Source: Durusdinium trenchii
Lineage: Eukaryota > Sar > Dinophyceae > Suessiales > Symbiodiniaceae
Reading direction: 5' to 3'
Assembly: GCA_963970005.1 (NCBI GenBank)
Contig: CAXAMN010025694.1
Span: 192,642-256,641 of the forward strand
DNA: 64,000 bases
The translations under genes were made by a program, and so were the position numbers. Below the pieces are notes generated by a model. The model searched no databases. It was not told the DNA's origin and saw nothing but the letters and a program-made list of their open reading frames with translations. Position 1 is the first letter of the stretch. Each line of letters begins with the position of its first letter. Shown here one piece after another: positions 63,601 to 64,000 of this stretch.

Positions 63601-64000
63601 GTCGATGGTGAGTATGTTGTAAGGTGGTGCTAGGTGTGAGCTTGTTGGTAGGTGTGTGTTCATGCATCTCGAATTAAGCTGAAGAGCTGTAATGCCCATC
63701 CTTGAGTTCTGTCGATGAAAGGATCACGGCGTCAATATAGCAAAACATGGAAACACGCACATGATTTGCAGACATGAAATGAAATGACGGATCCGAAATC
63801 TGAAATCTGAAAGCTGAAATCCGATGTATTCTTCAAGAACCGTTTTTTGGCCCGGCGGCCGGTGTGGCAGTTGATTCTGTGAGGGTGTCGGTGCCTTCCT
63901 GTGAGAGTCCAGTGAGTGGTGGTGCGTTGGGGTGGTTGCTTTCCCATGCAAGATCGGCGCCCCTGTGACGGGGATCACACTCAGCACCCGAGTGGGACGG
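63601..64000 (-). other. Window-end region, possible further element sequence
   Basis: The minus frame 63987-63724 (contains PTHHHSLDSHRKAPTPSQNQ) has the same His/Pro/Thr bias as the element and may be the end of another ORF. It has no clear start or domain. The element may therefore extend past the window. Confidence 0.3.

Overview
The window looks like a dinoflagellate nuclear scaffold, most likely Symbiodiniaceae. The basis is: genes cut into many small exons, including a GC splice donor and widely spaced short introns; all recognisable host genes on one strand; abundant simple repeats and minisatellites; and short sequences resembling the dinoflagellate spliced leader (DinoSL). No bacterial features such as operons with ribosome binding sites, and no CRISPR arrays, rRNA or tRNA genes, were seen. 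One run of N (32139-32238) marks an assembly gap.

Layout. 1-6.7 kb: no recognised gene, a ~68-bp tandem repeat, an ACAA-type minisatellite and coding-looking exons of one unknown gene. 6.8-10.4 kb: a NIMA-related (NEK) protein kinase with probable downstream exons. 11.4-12.1 kb: an intronless NMN adenylyltransferase-like gene. 12.1-16 kb: repeats only. 16.0-21.5 kb: a phytyl ester synthase/diacylglycerol acyltransferase-like gene in about 14 exons. 21.9-29.3 kb: unassigned exons, some possibly of one JmjC/cupin-like gene. 29.3-33.6 kb: a dense repeat block with inverted CACGAAAGGTAG ends, a 188-bp direct duplication and the gap. 33.8-34.8 kb: orphan exons. 35.5-40.4 kb: an aldo/keto reductase in about 11 exons. 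41.6-43.9 kb: an RluA-type pseudouridine synthase. 44.4-45.9 kb: an intronless FUZZY (CPLANE) homologue. 46.6-47.8 kb: an intronless PPR protein. 48.9-49.6 kb: the first exons of a SUA5/YrdC threonylcarbamoyl-AMP synthase, which then run into a 42-bp minisatellite and a CT/CA microsatellite. All these genes are on the plus strand.

51.4-63.6 kb, minus strand, is the most unusual part: at least eight long, intronless, Pro/Thr/His-rich reading frames packed head to tail and ending in a 931-residue reverse transcriptase. The RT protein carries an N-terminal GIY-YIG-like nuclease module (as in permuted Penelope-like elements), a YVDN instead of YxDD catalytic box, and is separated from the preceding frame by one in-frame UGA. 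Several frames are preceded, 28-55 nt before their ATG, by a motif that differs by one base from the first 13 nt of DinoSL. I read this as a giant multi-gene retroelement that may use trans-splicing and stop-codon readthrough. The parts are visible in the sequence; the way they work together is inference.
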